A DNA stretch of 64,000 nt from Anaerolineae bacterium (GCA_022841825.1 JALHQT010000009.1:124001-188000); one strand, 5' to 3'. Counted from the first letter of the stretch, positions 42,991 to 52,459 are shown. A program made the numbers and translations. The notes: generated from the sequence alone by a model not told the origin.

Positions 42991-44331
42991 CTACGGGTAA
43001 TTCCGGCTCAGCATCCGCGCGTAGGGCACGCTCTCGCGCACATGTGGCAAGCCGCACAGCCACGTCACCACGCGCTCCAAGCCCAGCCCGAAGCCGCCAT
43101 GTGGCACGCTGCCATACTTGCGCAGGTCGAGATACCAGGCATACGCCTCGCGCGGGATGCCGATGGTCGAGACGCGCTGCTCGATCAGCGCCGCGTCGTG
43201 GATTCGCTCGCTGCCGCCGCAGATTTCGCCGTAGCCCTCCGGCGCGAGCAGATCGACGCTGCGGCAGACCTCCGGTCGCCCCTCCACCGGCTGCATGTAG
43301 AACGCCTTGACCGCCGTCGGATAGTGATAGACGAAGACCGGGCGGTCGAACGACTCCGCCAATGCCGTCTCGTGCGGCGAACCGAAGTCTTCGCCCCACT
43401 CGATCTTGAGCAGTTCTTTCTGCTCTGGATCGTCGGTCTTCTCGCGCAGCTCGCCCAGGCGCTTGATCGCGTCGTCGTACGAGATGCGCGCGAACGGCGC
43501 TTTGATGTTCTCCACCTTGCTGATGTCGCGCTCGATGATCTCCAGCTCCTGGCGATGCTTATCGAGCAGCCGCTCGACCGCGTAGCTGATCATCCCCTCT
43601 TCGACTTCCATCACGCCTTCCAGCGAGAGGAACGCCGCCTCCGGCTCCAGATGCCAAAACTCCTGCAAATGGCGGCGCGTCTTGCTCTTTTCCGCGCGGA
43701 AGCTGGGCGAAAAGGCATACACTTTGCCGAACGCCATCATGTTCGCCTCGTTGTAGAGCTGCCCGGTCTGCGCGAGGAACGCCGGGTCGCCGTGATAATC
43801 GATCTCGAACAGCGTCGTCGTCTCCTCGCCCGCCGCCGGGGTGATGATCGGCGTATCGACGCGCAGATAGCCGTGATCGTCCAGCCAGTCAGTCAGCGCG
43901 CGGGTGATCGTCGCGCGGATGCGCATGATCGCCCACTGGCGCTGCGAACGCAGCCAGAGATGGCGGTTGTCCATCAGGAATTCGACGCCATGCTCTTTGG
44001 GCGTGATGGGGTAATCGACCGCCATCTGCACGACCTCGACCGTTTGCGCGTCGATTTCATAGCCGACGGGCAGGCTCTTCTTCGCCTTCGGGTTCTCTTT
44101 GACGGTGCCCGTGATGATGAGCGATGATTCCTGCGTCAGCCTGCCCGCCGCCTCGAACTGCGCCGGGTCCATGCCGGGTCCATAGGCGACGCACTGGACG
44201 ATCCCGCTGCCATCGCGCACCTGGATGAATTGCAGCTTGCCCTTGTCGGTGCGGTCGTAGACCCAACCGCGCACCGTCACCACCTCGCCGACATGCGCCG
44301 CGATATCGCGGATTGAAATGGTCGTCGCCAT
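42991..44331 (-). CDS. asnS: Asparaginyl-tRNA synthetase
   Basis: A class II synthetase of 446 residues. The N-terminal OB anticodon-binding domain (about 1-110) has VTVRGWVYDRTDKGKLQFIQVRDGSG. Class II motif 2 is FRAEKSKTRRHLQEFWHLEPE and motif 3 is GGFGLGLERVVTWLCGLPHVRE. The LEPE after motif 2 and the flipping-loop region (EETTTLFEIDYHGDPAFLAQTGQLYNEA) fit AsnRS rather than AspRS. It charges tRNA-Asn directly, so the organism need not rely only on transamidation. It stands alone, flanked by repeats on one side and an MDR gene on the other. Confidence 0.93.
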   Translation of the reverse strand: MATTISIRDIAAHVGEVVTVRGWVYDRTDKGKLQFIQVRDGSGIVQCVAYGPGMDPAQFEAAGRLTQESSLIITGTVKENPKAKKSLPVGYEIDAQTVEVVQMAVDYPITPKEHGVEFLMDNRHLWLRSQRQWAIMRIRATITRALTDWLDDHGYLRVDTPIITPAAGEETTTLFEIDYHGDPAFLAQTGQLYNEANMMAFGKVYAFSPSFRAEKSKTRRHLQEFWHLEPEAAFLSLEGVMEVEEGMISYAVERLLDKHRQELEIIERDISKVENIKAPFARISYDDAIKRLGELREKTDDPEQKELLKIEWGEDFGSPHETALAESFDRPVFVYHYPTAVKAFYMQPVEGRPEVCRSVDLLAPEGYGEICGGSERIHDAALIEQRVSTIGIPREAYAWYLDLRKYGSVPHGGFGLGLERVVTWLCGLPHVRESVPYARMLSRNYP

Positions 44332-44411
44332 GATCTCGTCGTGATCCTTGTGTTATCGAACGATGAAAAGTCCGGCTATTGTAGCGGATGTCGGGAAGCG
44401 GTGCGTCAAGG

Positions 44412-45473
44412 TCAGGGCGTTGTGCCCGACGCTTCTCCCATCTCCAGCACCACTTTGCCGAAGACCTCGCCCGCTTCCATCAGCCGATGCCCCTCCGCAA
44501 TCTGCTCCAGCGGCAGCCGCGCGCCGATCACAGGCTTGAGCGCGCCGCCGAAGACCAGCCGCATCACCCGAACGTAATCCTCGTGCGATCCCATCGTGCT
44601 GCCGATCAGACTGATCTGCTTGCTGAACAGGTAGCGGATGTCCAGCTCCATCTTCGGTCCGCTGGTCGCCCCGACGATCAGGATGCGCCCGCCCTTGCGC
44701 ACGGCACGGATGCTGTCGAAGAGCGTCGCCACGCCGACGTTATCGACCACCACATCGACGCCCTGTTTGTGCGTCAGCGCGTAGACCGCCTTCGACCAGT
44801 TCGGTTCGTCCGCGCGGTTGATCGTCACGTCCGCGCCCAGCGCCGCCGCCTGGGCGCAGCGTTCCGCCGACGAACCGACGACGATCACGCGCGCGCCCGC
44901 CAGCTTGGTAATTTGCAGCGAGGCGGTGTTCACGCCGCCGCCCGCCCCGACGATCAGCACCGTCTCGCCCGCGCGCAAGCCGCCCTTGCGGATCAGCGAC
45001 GCCCACGCCGTCACGTAGACCAGCCCGGCGGCGGCGGCATCGGCGAACGCCAGCGTGTCGGGCATCTTCAGGCAGTTGCGCGCCGGGACGACGACATACT
45101 CCGCGCCGAAGCCCGCATAATGCTCGCCCATGATGCCGACGCCTTCGCCGTACATCACGTCATCACCGCTCAACGACTCCAGGACGGCGGGCGGGATGAT
45201 CGTCGGGTCTACGCAAACGCGGTCGCCGGGGGCGATGCCGTAGACACCCGCGCCGACCGCCTCGACAGCACCCGCGCCATCCGAGGCGGTCACATGCGGC
45301 ATGTGCAAGTTCAGCCCCTTCCACCCTTCGCGCACGAACAGGTCGAGGCGGTTGAGGGCGGCAGCGCCCATCTTCAGGCGCACCTCACCCGCGCCCGGCT
45401 CAGGCACGGGCAGATCGTGGACGATTTGCAGGACTTCGCGCCCACCATGACCATACAAGACTGCTGCTTTCAT
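44412..45473 (-). CDS. Zinc-type alcohol dehydrogenase-like MDR oxidoreductase
   Basis: A protein of 353 residues in the medium-chain dehydrogenase superfamily. The catalytic-zinc cysteine position reads LNRLDLFVREG, so the catalytic zinc is probably absent, but the C-terminal Rossmann domain is intact (VLIVGAGGGVNTASLQITKL, VIVVGSSAERCAQAAALGADVTIN). VDVVVDNVGVATLFDSIRAV and GGRILIVGATSG follow. It probably reduces enones, quinones or carbonyls with NAD(P)H. A 165-bp gap with two palindromes separates it from the sigma factor gene upstream. Confidence 0.9.
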   Translation of the reverse strand: MKAAVLYGHGGREVLQIVHDLPVPEPGAGEVRLKMGAAALNRLDLFVREGWKGLNLHMPHVTASDGAGAVEAVGAGVYGIAPGDRVCVDPTIIPPAVLESLSGDDVMYGEGVGIMGEHYAGFGAEYVVVPARNCLKMPDTLAFADAAAAGLVYVTAWASLIRKGGLRAGETVLIVGAGGGVNTASLQITKLAGARVIVVGSSAERCAQAAALGADVTINRADEPNWSKAVYALTHKQGVDVVVDNVGVATLFDSIRAVRKGGRILIVGATSGPKMELDIRYLFSKQISLIGSTMGSHEDYVRVMRLVFGGALKPVIGARLPLEQIAEGHRLMEAGEVFGKVVLEMGEASGTTP

Positions 45474-45552
45474 GATGCCTCCAGAGTAAAGACATTTTAG
45501 TGATGAAGTATATCGTCGTATTCGTCAAGCCGACGCTCGAAGTAAATCGTAG

Positions 45553-45615
45553 CAGGGACGCCATTTATGGCGTCCCTACAGGATCGTGGGTGTAGGGACG
45601 CCATTCATGGCGTCC
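45553..45615. repeat. Two GTAGGG-family palindromes, GCCATTTATGGC-type cores
   Basis: 45553-45579 and 45592-45615 are in the same orientation, 12 nt apart, with cores GCCATTTATGGC and GCCATTCATGGC between GGGACG and CGTCC(C). They lie in the gap between the ECF42-like sigma gene and the MDR gene. Confidence 0.85.
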
Positions 45616-45638
45616 GTTGAAGCAGTACGAACACTGGC

Positions 45639-46886
45639 TTAGGGTTGTATACGACGCCTCAGGTATGCCTGCTCCGCCGCATTGTCCGTGAAGCGCAGCG
45701 CTGTCTCATAAGCCTGCCTGGCTGCATCTGTTCGACCACAACGTCGCAGCAGATCGGCACGCGCGGCATGATACAGGTAATAACTTTGCAGCTCGGAAAA
45801 CACGGGGTCATCCAGCGCTGTCAAGCCTGCTTCGGGTCCCGCCTGCATCGCCAGCGCCACCGCGCGGTTGAGCGCGACGATAGGTGTGGGGTGTAGGTCG
45901 TAGAGCGCCCCATACAGCACCAGAATTTGCGCCCAGTCGGTGTCTTCCGCCTGCGCTGCCTGCGCGTGGAGCGCGCTGATCGCTGCCTGGATCTGGTAGG
46001 GTCCTCGCCGCTGGAGCGCCAGGGCACGGTCGAGGATGGCGACCCCTTCCGCGATTTCGTCGTGCCGCCAGCGGGCACGCTCCTGTTCCTCCAATGGGAT
46101 GAGGTCGCCCACCGTTCCGAGCCGTGCGTCACGCCGTGCATGATGGAGAAGCATCAACGCCAGCAGCCCCAGCGCCTCGGTGTCTTCCGTCAAGCCGGGG
46201 ACGTCCGTCAGCAGCGCATTCAGCACACGCGCCAACCGGATCGCCTCATCGCATAAGTCATGCCGAATCAGCGCGTCGCCCTCCGACGCAGCATAACCCG
46301 CGTTAAAGATGAGGTACAACACGGTCAGCACTGCATCCAGCCGCGCCGGAATCTCGCTCGATGCCGGGACTTCGTAAGGGATGCCCGCGTCGCGGATTTT
46401 GCGCTTTGCACGCACCAATCGCTGCGCCATCGTCGGTTCGGGGACCAGAAAGGCGCGGGCGATTTCCGGCGTCGTCAGCCCGCCGAGCGTTTGCAGCGTC
46501 AGCCCAACTTGCGCCTCTTGCCCCAGTGCCGGGTGGCAGCAGGTGAAAATGAGCTTGAGGCGTTCGTCGGGGATTTGCAGGTCGCTCGCCCCGTCTTCGT
46601 CATCCGCCAATGCTGCCGACGCTGCCTCGATGGCAGGCAGATTGCGCTCAAGAGCGCCCGCGCTGCGCAGACGGTCAATCACCTTGCGCCGTGCCGTTGT
46701 CATGATCCAGGCTCCGGGGTTGCGCGGAATGCCATCGATCTTCCAGCGTTGCAGCGCGATCACCAGCGCATCCTGAAGCGCATCTTCTGCAAGTTCGACA
46801 TCGCAAAGTGTGGAGAGCAGGACGGCGATAACCTTGCGCGACTCGAGGCGGAACGTTTCGGCGATGACATCGTGCATGGTGTTCAT
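45639..46886 (-). CDS. ECF42-type RNA polymerase sigma factor with TPR-like C-terminal extension
   Basis: A protein of 415 residues, about twice the usual ECF length. The sigma part (about 1-180) has AEDALQDALVIALQRW and NPGAWIMTTARRKVIDRLR (region 2), and LTTPEIARAFLVPEPTMAQRLVRAKRKIR (region 4, read in parts). The extension has ARLDAVLTVLYLIFNAGYAASEG and TPR-like helices with WAQILVLYGALYDLHPTPIVALNRAVALA. This arrangement with a nearby DGPF protein defines the ECF42 group, in which no classical anti-sigma factor is present and the C-terminal domain controls activity. The DGPF gene lies two genes upstream. Confidence 0.92.
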   Translation of the reverse strand: MNTMHDVIAETFRLESRKVIAVLLSTLCDVELAEDALQDALVIALQRWKIDGIPRNPGAWIMTTARRKVIDRLRSAGALERNLPAIEAASAALADDEDGASDLQIPDERLKLIFTCCHPALGQEAQVGLTLQTLGGLTTPEIARAFLVPEPTMAQRLVRAKRKIRDAGIPYEVPASSEIPARLDAVLTVLYLIFNAGYAASEGDALIRHDLCDEAIRLARVLNALLTDVPGLTEDTEALGLLALMLLHHARRDARLGTVGDLIPLEEQERARWRHDEIAEGVAILDRALALQRRGPYQIQAAISALHAQAAQAEDTDWAQILVLYGALYDLHPTPIVALNRAVALAMQAGPEAGLTALDDPVFSELQSYYLYHAARADLLRRCGRTDAARQAYETALRFTDNAAEQAYLRRRIQP

Positions 46887-46967
46887 GCGCTACACCTGTT
46901 GACTCAATGACGAACGGCGGTCATCACAACCGCCTCCTCTGAGTGTATGCAGTTGTCGTTACGGCGT

Positions 46968-47951
46968 CTATTGCATCGGCGGAATCAGCCCGATTTGCGT
47001 GAACAGCGTCAGGTAATCCGCGACATCCCACAATTCGACGATCTTGCCCTCTTCCAGGCGGAAGGTGTCGGCGCTCAGATAGTTGATCGGGTTACCCGTT
47101 GGAGGAATGCCGTAGAGCTGTTCGCCACCCTGATGCGTACCGACGATGGTGTTCAGGACGAACACCAGGTCGCCATCGGCGACGATCAGTTCGGGGGTGC
47201 GCTCGACATCCGGGAATGCCTCGAAGATGACGGGATAGAACTGCTTGAAGCCATCACGACCGGGTGCGACGAACAGACTGTTCCAGACGAAATCTTCGAC
47301 CATCAGTGTATCGACCGCATCCAGGTCTTGCGTATTGACCACATCGTCGAAAAACGCTTCGACCGTCGCAGTGTTGGCTGCCAGTGTTTCGCCGTCGGCA
47401 TCCGTCGGGATCACCTCGCTGATGACGGCGTCCTCGCTGGGGATCAGGCTGCTATCGGCAGGAGTGCCGCCGGGGACGACACCGAGCTGCTGCATGAATG
47501 CCAAGCCATCCAGCACTTCCCAGTGTTCGGCGAGCAAGCCATCTTCCACACGCCAGAAGTTGACGGACGCAGCGGCGACCAGATTCCCACTGGCGGGGAT
47601 GCCCATGAATTCGCCGTCCTGTGTGCCTGTGATGAAGATGCGCGCGGCAACCAGGTCATCCTGTGCGCCGATTTGCAGGACAGAATAGCGGAGGTCGGGG
47701 AAGGCGCTGTGCAGCAGGGTGATTGAGAATTGCAGCGCTTCGATACCGCTGGGGGTGCCCGGCACGTTCTGAATGTATTCGGGCGTCACATAGTCGCTCG
47801 CGGCGGACGCATCGCCCGTATTGAGGACGTTAGCGACGAAATCGAGGACAAGCTCCTTATTGGCGTTCAGAGCATCTTCCTGCGCAAAGGCGGAAGGTGC
47901 GACGGCGATGAGCGATGCGAAGACCAGCACGAACACAATCAAGCGGTTCAT
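46968..47951 (-). CDS. Secreted protein with two SnoaL-like domains
   Basis: A protein of 327 residues with a signal peptide (MNRLIVFVLVFASLIAVAPS, cleavage near AFAQ). Two consecutive SnoaL/NTF2-like ester-cyclase domains are visible: about 30-160 (LVLDFVANVLNTGDASAASDYVTPEYIQN) and about 190-325 (TVEAFFDDVVNTQDLDAVDTLMVEDFVW), each with the AFPD signature (LHSAFPDLRYS, FEAFPDVERT) and an FWRVEDG/FRLEEGKI strand. NTF2-like folds bind small hydrophobic molecules or act as cyclases or isomerases. It lies between the DGPF and sigma genes; such a secreted partner is unusual for ECF42 loci. Function unknown. Confidence 0.86.
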   Translation of the reverse strand: MNRLIVFVLVFASLIAVAPSAFAQEDALNANKELVLDFVANVLNTGDASAASDYVTPEYIQNVPGTPSGIEALQFSITLLHSAFPDLRYSVLQIGAQDDLVAARIFITGTQDGEFMGIPASGNLVAAASVNFWRVEDGLLAEHWEVLDGLAFMQQLGVVPGGTPADSSLIPSEDAVISEVIPTDADGETLAANTATVEAFFDDVVNTQDLDAVDTLMVEDFVWNSLFVAPGRDGFKQFYPVIFEAFPDVERTPELIVADGDLVFVLNTIVGTHQGGEQLYGIPPTGNPINYLSADTFRLEEGKIVELWDVADYLTLFTQIGLIPPMQ

Positions 47952-47997
47952 GAGAATGCCTCTTTCGTAGGTTATAGGGGTATTGGGCTTTGTGGGT

Positions 47998-48025
47998 GAG
48001 GGGACGGCTGTGACGGCGTCCCCTC
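47998..48025. repeat. Palindromic hairpin between the DGPF and SnoaL genes
   Basis: GAGGGGACG (47998-48006) pairs with CGTCCCCTC (48017-48025); the loop is 10 nt. It is related in its arms to the GTAGGG palindromes and could also act as an intercistronic terminator. Confidence 0.5.
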
Positions 48026-48035
48026 ATGATGTGGG

Positions 48036-48389
48036 CTAGGCGGGCAGTTCCATGATGGGACGGACTTCGACCGAACTGTGGCGCGCCGAAGGGATCTTGG
48101 CGGCAAGATCAAGCGCCTCGTTCAGGTCGGCACAATCGATGACATAAATGCCGCCCAGGACTTCCTTCGTCTCGGCGAAGGGACCATCGGTCAGCATAGT
48201 CTTGCCATCGCGCACGCGCACGGTCGTCGCCAGGTTCGCCGGTTGGAGCTGAATTCCGTCACGCAGGACGCCGCGCTGTGCCGCTTCCTGGTTCCACGCC
48301 ATGTAGGCAGCGAATTCCGCGCCTTGCTGCTCCTGGCTCATGCTCATGAAAACGGTCGGGTCGTTGTAGATCAGGATCATGTAGCGCAT
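48036..48389 (-). CDS. YciI/DGPF domain protein linked to ECF42 sigma factor
   Basis: A protein of 117 residues. The family signature LTDGPFAETKEVLGGIYVIDC is clear, here with the DGPF motif at about 68-71, after the RYMILIYNDP opening. These small ferredoxin-like-fold proteins are regularly encoded next to ECF42 sigma factors; their catalytic role is unsettled. AAGGAGACACTGAA precedes the ATG at 48389. It is the first gene of the three-gene series DGPF, SnoaL-like, sigma factor on the minus strand. Confidence 0.92.
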   Translation of the reverse strand: MRYMILIYNDPTVFMSMSQEQQGAEFAAYMAWNQEAAQRGVLRDGIQLQPANLATTVRVRDGKTMLTDGPFAETKEVLGGIYVIDCADLNEALDLAAKIPSARHSSVEVRPIMELPA

Positions 48390-48688
48390 TTCAGTGTCTC
48401 CTTAGATGTACTTGGTTGTTTACATTGTCCAGCGAGTTTGTTTCTCGCTTTCTATACAAACGACGTACGCCAAGACGCCAAATCGACAAGGGAAGACCGA
48501 TTAGATTGTTAAGTCTTGTTTAAGGGTTTTGTTGATGAGCGCAGCTTTCATCGTCGTTACCTCGGTTACGCGTGATTGTGCGTGGTGCGCGGTGCGAACA
48601 AACACACGATCCTGTTTGTTCGCACCACGCACTACGCACGCTTTATCCGTACAATATGATCATTCCGACTGATTCTTCGAGGACGCCC
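48390..48688. other. Divergent intergenic region
   Basis: This region of about 299 bp separates divergent transcription units. It contains AGCGAG-tttgttt-CTCGCT (about 48430-48449), AT-rich DNA around 48495-48530, and a GTGCG-family inverted repeat at 48578-48639. Promoters for both directions must lie here; none is clear enough to place. Confidence 0.4.
48578..48639. repeat. Inverted repeat of the GTGCG family
   Basis: GTGCGTGGTGCGCGGTGCG.. (48578-48605) with TTTGTTCGCACCACGCAC.. (48615-48639) and a loop of about 9 nt. Closest to the 17729-17850 copy. Confidence 0.65.
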
Positions 48689-49843
48689 ATGCGCCGCATC
48701 CTGGTTGTGCTCGCCATCATCGTTCTGCTGTTCGTCACGCCCGCCTTCGCACAGGGCGAACTTGCCTACGGACAGATGATCACGGGGGTCGTGGACGACA
48801 ACGCCTTCCTGGTTCCCTGGACGTTCTTCGCCAGCGCGGGCGACGAAGTCGAGGTCATCATGACCGCGACGGACGGGCTGATGCCGCTGATTGGGCTGCT
48901 GGACCCGGCGGGCGATCTGGTCGCACGCAGCGAAGACGGGCAGCCGGACAGCACCGTCCGCCTCAGCCATACCATCCCGCGTGACGGTACGTTCACCATC
49001 ATTGCCACGCGCGTTGGCAACGACCAGGGCACGAGCGCGGGGGGCTATTCGCTGCTGCTGCGCCTTGCCGCGCGTGACGGGATGCCGCCGGACGCGCGCG
49101 AGGTCAGCTTTCGCTGCGAGCAATCCGAGGCAGTCACCGCGCTCAAGCTCGAGCTTCGCCCGGAACTGGTCACCGAGGGCGTCCCCTACCGCTTCAGCGT
49201 GTACAGCCTGGACGGCTTCCGGGCGCTGGTGCGCTTGCGGGGTACGGAACTCGATTTTAACTTCTGCCGCCGCGGGAACATCGAAACTCCGGGTGACATC
49301 CTCTATCTGCCCGGCGAAGATCCCTTGCTGATCGAGGAGGCGATGCTGGTCGATCAGTTCGACATTACGCTGCGAGACCCGCAGATCAACGGCACGCTGA
49401 CTCTGACGGTCGGCAGCCTGGATGGCGCGCCGGGGCGCTATCTGGTCGTGGTACAGGGGTTGGCTATCGACGCCGCCAACACGAGCGACACGCTGATCGC
49501 CGAGGTCGGCGCGCGAGCTGCAGCAGCGCCCGTCCTGGTTTATGCCGTCGCGGACGACAATCAGAACAGCCGACTCGACCCCTACATCGAACGGAGCGCC
49601 GACTCGGTTGGCTGCGATGATGCCGGGCGGCGCGGCTGCGAGGATGTCCCCTCGTTTGCCGGGTCAGGGCTGCGCATCGTCGATACGCTGACGCTGTTGG
49701 GCGACCGTTTTGACGCGGGAGTGCTGCTGCTGACCGATTCGCGCGACCGTCAGGCGCTGGAGATCAGCAGCTTTTCCGGCAACACGTTCGGACCGTATGC
49801 GCTGTTCGTGCTGGGGGCGCTGCCGCCGCTGGGTGGGGAGTGA
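48689..49843 (+). CDS. Secreted protein with PPC-like domains
   Basis: A protein of 384 residues from MRRILVVLAIIVLLFV; GAGGA lies 6 nt upstream, and in-frame Met codons further up fall in repeat sequence. The signal peptide ends near TPAFAQ. The first ~120 residues resemble a pre-peptidase C-terminal (PPC) β-sandwich: GVVDDNAFLVPWTFFASAGDEVEV, LIGLLDPAGDLVARSEDG, DGTFTIIATRVG, and YSLLLRL. A second similar unit ends with GRYLVVVQGLAI, and DDNQNSRLDPYIERSADSVGCDD may bind calcium. Such proteins are cell-surface or secreted. No catalytic residues are recognised and the role is unknown. Confidence 0.8.
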   Translation: MRRILVVLAIIVLLFVTPAFAQGELAYGQMITGVVDDNAFLVPWTFFASAGDEVEVIMTATDGLMPLIGLLDPAGDLVARSEDGQPDSTVRLSHTIPRDGTFTIIATRVGNDQGTSAGGYSLLLRLAARDGMPPDAREVSFRCEQSEAVTALKLELRPELVTEGVPYRFSVYSLDGFRALVRLRGTELDFNFCRRGNIETPGDILYLPGEDPLLIEEAMLVDQFDITLRDPQINGTLTLTVGSLDGAPGRYLVVVQGLAIDAANTSDTLIAEVGARAAAAPVLVYAVADDNQNSRLDPYIERSADSVGCDDAGRRGCEDVPSFAGSGLRIVDTLTLLGDRFDAGVLLLTDSRDRQALEISSFSGNTFGPYALFVLGALPPLGGE

Positions 49844-49946
49844 CAATCCCCGCTCGCGTCTTGCCGCGTGAGAATGAAGAGGATGTTGGCTGATTGCCCG
49901 CGATGAAGCAAAATCGTTCCTCAATTCATCAGAAAAGGCAACCTTC

Positions 49947-50432
49947 ATGAACCACCAGAACATCCGCAACTGGCAGTACCAGCAGATCGAAAACAACCTC
50001 AAATCCTACGAGGCGCTGCTGACGCTGCTCGATCCCGCCGCATTCACCACCTACCGCGATGGCGGGACCGGCTGGACGGCGCTGGAAATCCTCTGTCATC
50101 TGCGCGATTTTGAAGACGTCTTCATGCAGCGTGCGCGCGTCGCCGTCGAACAGCACGAAGGCGCGCTGCCCTTCCCCAACCCCGACGCGCTGGCGGCGGA
50201 AAACCGCTACATGGAGCAGTCGATTGACGACGTGCTGGCGGAGTGGAAGCGCCGCCGTGCGCTGCTGCTGGAGTACTACCGCGCGCGTGCCGACGAGGAT
50301 TGGGCGCGCGTCGCGATCCACCCGACGCGCGGACCGCTGACGCTGCTGGATCTGCTGTGCATGGCACCGATGCACGACGCACTGCACATGGAGCAGTTGA
50401 CGCGCACCCTGCGCGAGCAGAAGGCGGGCTAG
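49947..50432 (+). CDS. DinB-like (YfiT/DinB-2) metal-binding protein
   Basis: A four-helix protein of 161 residues. The three expected His ligands lie in EILCHLRDFEDVFMQR (about 49-64), and in LLCMAPMHDALHMEQL near the C-terminus (two His). Proteins of this superfamily act as thiol-dependent transferases or hydrolases in stress response, but individual roles differ. TrpGly segment TGWTALEILCHL is typical. The gene lies just upstream of, and convergent with, the CrtI-like gene. The substrate is unknown. Confidence 0.88.
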   Translation: MNHQNIRNWQYQQIENNLKSYEALLTLLDPAAFTTYRDGGTGWTALEILCHLRDFEDVFMQRARVAVEQHEGALPFPNPDALAAENRYMEQSIDDVLAEWKRRRALLLEYYRARADEDWARVAIHPTRGPLTLLDLLCMAPMHDALHMEQLTRTLREQKAG

Positions 50433-50470
50433 GGGTCGCCCCAACCGGCACCGCCTCGTCCGTGCATTTT

Positions 50471-52042
50471 TCAGACGTGTTTGCCCCGCGTGAGATCGTG
50501 CAGCACCACCGCCGCCGCGTTGCGCCCCGCCGCGCCCATGATGCCGCCGCCGGGGTGCGTGCTCGCGCCCGTCAGATACAATCCTTTGACGGGCGCGCGG
50601 TACGTCCCCATCGAGAGCGCAGGGCGCAGCATGAACATCTGATCGACCGACATCTCTAAATGCATGACGTTGCCCTGGAGCAAGCCGAGTTCGCGTTCCA
50701 GATAGAGCGGCGTCTCGTTGAGCTGCCCGATGACGAAGCCCGGCTTCGTCACATTCGGCGCATATTTGCCGAAAGTCGCCAGCATCCGGTCTGCCTCGCG
50801 CTGGGCGATGGCATCCCAGTCTTCGCCGCTTGCCAGTTTGTAGGGGTAATACTGCCCCCAGATGAACAGCACATGCTTGCCTTCCGGCGCGAGCGACGGG
50901 TCGGACGCGCTCCACGTCATGGCGATCAGCGCCGGGTCGCGCGAGATTTCGCCGCGCAGGAAATCGGCGTAGGCGTTGTCGAGGTATTCGAGCGATGGGC
51001 AGACGAACTGCATGGCGACATGCTGGTCGTTCGTCGCCCCGGGCTGCGTCGGCAGCGCGCTGTAATCCGGAAGATCGTTGACGGCGTAGCGCACCATGAT
51101 GCCGAAGCCGTTGCCGATGCGCGCTTTGTCGATCAGGTCGCGCGCTTTGGCGGGCAGCGCGTCGCCCAACATGCGGGCGGTCGTGTGGATGTGCGCGCCG
51201 GAGACGACGACGCGCGCGCTGATGGTCTGCCCATCTTCCGTCTCCGCGCCTATCGCCCGTCCGTTCTCGACCAGGATGCGTTTGACGGGCGTGCTGGTGT
51301 GGATCGTCCCGCCGTGCGCTTCGATCATGCGCGCCAGCGCCTGCGTCAGCATGCCTGACCCGCCGACCGGGCGGCGCATCCCGCTCTCGTGATACATCGG
51401 GTGCCAGAGCGCGAACGGCGCGGACAGCATCTCGGTCGGCGGCGGACCGGACTGCGACGCCATCCAACCGATGATGGCGGGAAGCTGCGGACCGGCGAAG
51501 GTCTGGCGCAGAAGCTGCCCATACGAGCGGATGATGGCGTTGATCTGGTCGGCGCGCTGCGGGTCGATGCCGCCGTTGAAGATCAGGTAGCGCCCCAGGT
51601 TGAGCGGCGTCGGCACATGCAGGAACGTTTCGACCATGCCCTCCGCCATCGGCTTCCAGTCGGCGATGAAGCGTCGGTAGCGCTCGGCGTCTTCGGGGTG
51701 GACGCGGGCGATGCTCTCGCAGGTCTTGTCGAGGTCTTTATAGATCGTGATGTGCGATCCATCCGGGAAGGGCGTGAAGAAGAGCGAATCGAGCTGGATA
51801 TAGTGCAGCCCGTACTTTTCGAGTTCGAGATCGGCGACGATGGGCGTATGGTTGATCAGGATGTGCGCCGAGCCGCCGAGATCGAACTTGAAACCCGGCA
51901 CGATCTCTTCGGTGACGACCGCGCCACCTGCCTTGTGGCGGCGTTCGAGGACGATGACTTTGTAGCCCGCCTGGGCGAGATAGCCCGCGCAAACGAGGGC
52001 GTTGTGCCCGGCACCAATCAGGAGGACATCACAATCCGGCAT
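50471..52042 (-). CDS. Phytoene desaturase-like FAD-dependent oxidoreductase (CrtI family)
   Basis: A protein of 523 residues. The dinucleotide motif is [22 protein letters not shown] followed by [14 protein letters not shown]. It has [34 protein letters not shown] (second motif, NAD(P)/FAD-type), and the C-terminal FAD motif [24 protein letters not shown]. This pattern fits the bacterial CrtI/carotenoid isomerase-like superfamily, which includes enzymes acting on carotenoids and other polyprenoids. No other carotenoid synthesis genes adjoin it; the carotenoid-oxygenase-like gene is 34 kb away. Substrate unassigned. Confidence 0.88.
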   Translation of the reverse strand: MPDCDVLLIGAGHNALVCAGYLAQAGYKVIVLERRHKAGGAVVTEEIVPGFKFDLGGSAHILINHTPIVADLELEKYGLHYIQLDSLFFTPFPDGSHITIYKDLDKTCESIARVHPEDAERYRRFIADWKPMAEGMVETFLHVPTPLNLGRYLIFNGGIDPQRADQINAIIRSYGQLLRQTFAGPQLPAIIGWMASQSGPPPTEMLSAPFALWHPMYHESGMRRPVGGSGMLTQALARMIEAHGGTIHTSTPVKRILVENGRAIGAETEDGQTISARVVVSGAHIHTTARMLGDALPAKARDLIDKARIGNGFGIMVRYAVNDLPDYSALPTQPGATNDQHVAMQFVCPSLEYLDNAYADFLRGEISRDPALIAMTWSASDPSLAPEGKHVLFIWGQYYPYKLASGEDWDAIAQREADRMLATFGKYAPNVTKPGFVIGQLNETPLYLERELGLLQGNVMHLEMSVDQMFMLRPALSMGTYRAPVKGLYLTGASTHPGGGIMGAAGRNAAAVVLHDLTRGKHV

Positions 52043-52105
52043 GGGGAGTCTTTCTGATATGCTAGAATGACCTTAAAGATAGCGCATCAGCGCGAGGTGA
52101 ACACC

Positions 52106-52459
52106 ATGATCCATGCGCCGATTACGGAAGTGATCCCCATCTACAACGACGATGACGGGCGGATGCGTGTCAGCGGCACGCGCGTGCTGCTCGATCTGGT
52201 GGTTCATGCTTTTCATCGAGGTGAAACACCCGAACACATTATGCAGATGTACCCCACGCTCACGCTGGAAAGTGTCTACCTTGCGCTCGGCTACTACCTG
52301 CGACACCGCGACGAAGTGGATTCGTATATCGCGCGTATGGACGAGGAAGGGGAGCGACTGCGTCGTGAATACGAAGCCACGCATCCGCCACACGTTTCGA
52401 AAGCTGAGTTGCAGGCGCGGTTGGAAGCTAAAAGGCTGGCTCAGGCGGATGAGACGTGA
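52106..52459 (+). CDS. DUF433 antitoxin-like protein
   Basis: A protein of 117 residues from MIHAPITEVIPIY; GAGGTGA lies 6 nt upstream. The DUF433 pattern is visible: RMRVSGTRVLLDLVVHAFHRGETPEHIMQMYPTLTLESVYLAL, read in parts, a DNA-binding winged-helix-like core. The C-terminal third is highly charged and probably wraps the partner. Its stop codon overlaps the GTG start of the DUF5615 gene (GTGA). The pair fits a VapB45/VapC45-like toxin-antitoxin module. DUF433 proteins usually repress their own operon. Confidence 0.88.
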   Translation: MIHAPITEVIPIYNDDDGRMRVSGTRVLLDLVVHAFHRGETPEHIMQMYPTLTLESVYLALGYYLRHRDEVDSYIARMDEEGERLRREYEATHPPHVSKAELQARLEAKRLAQADET

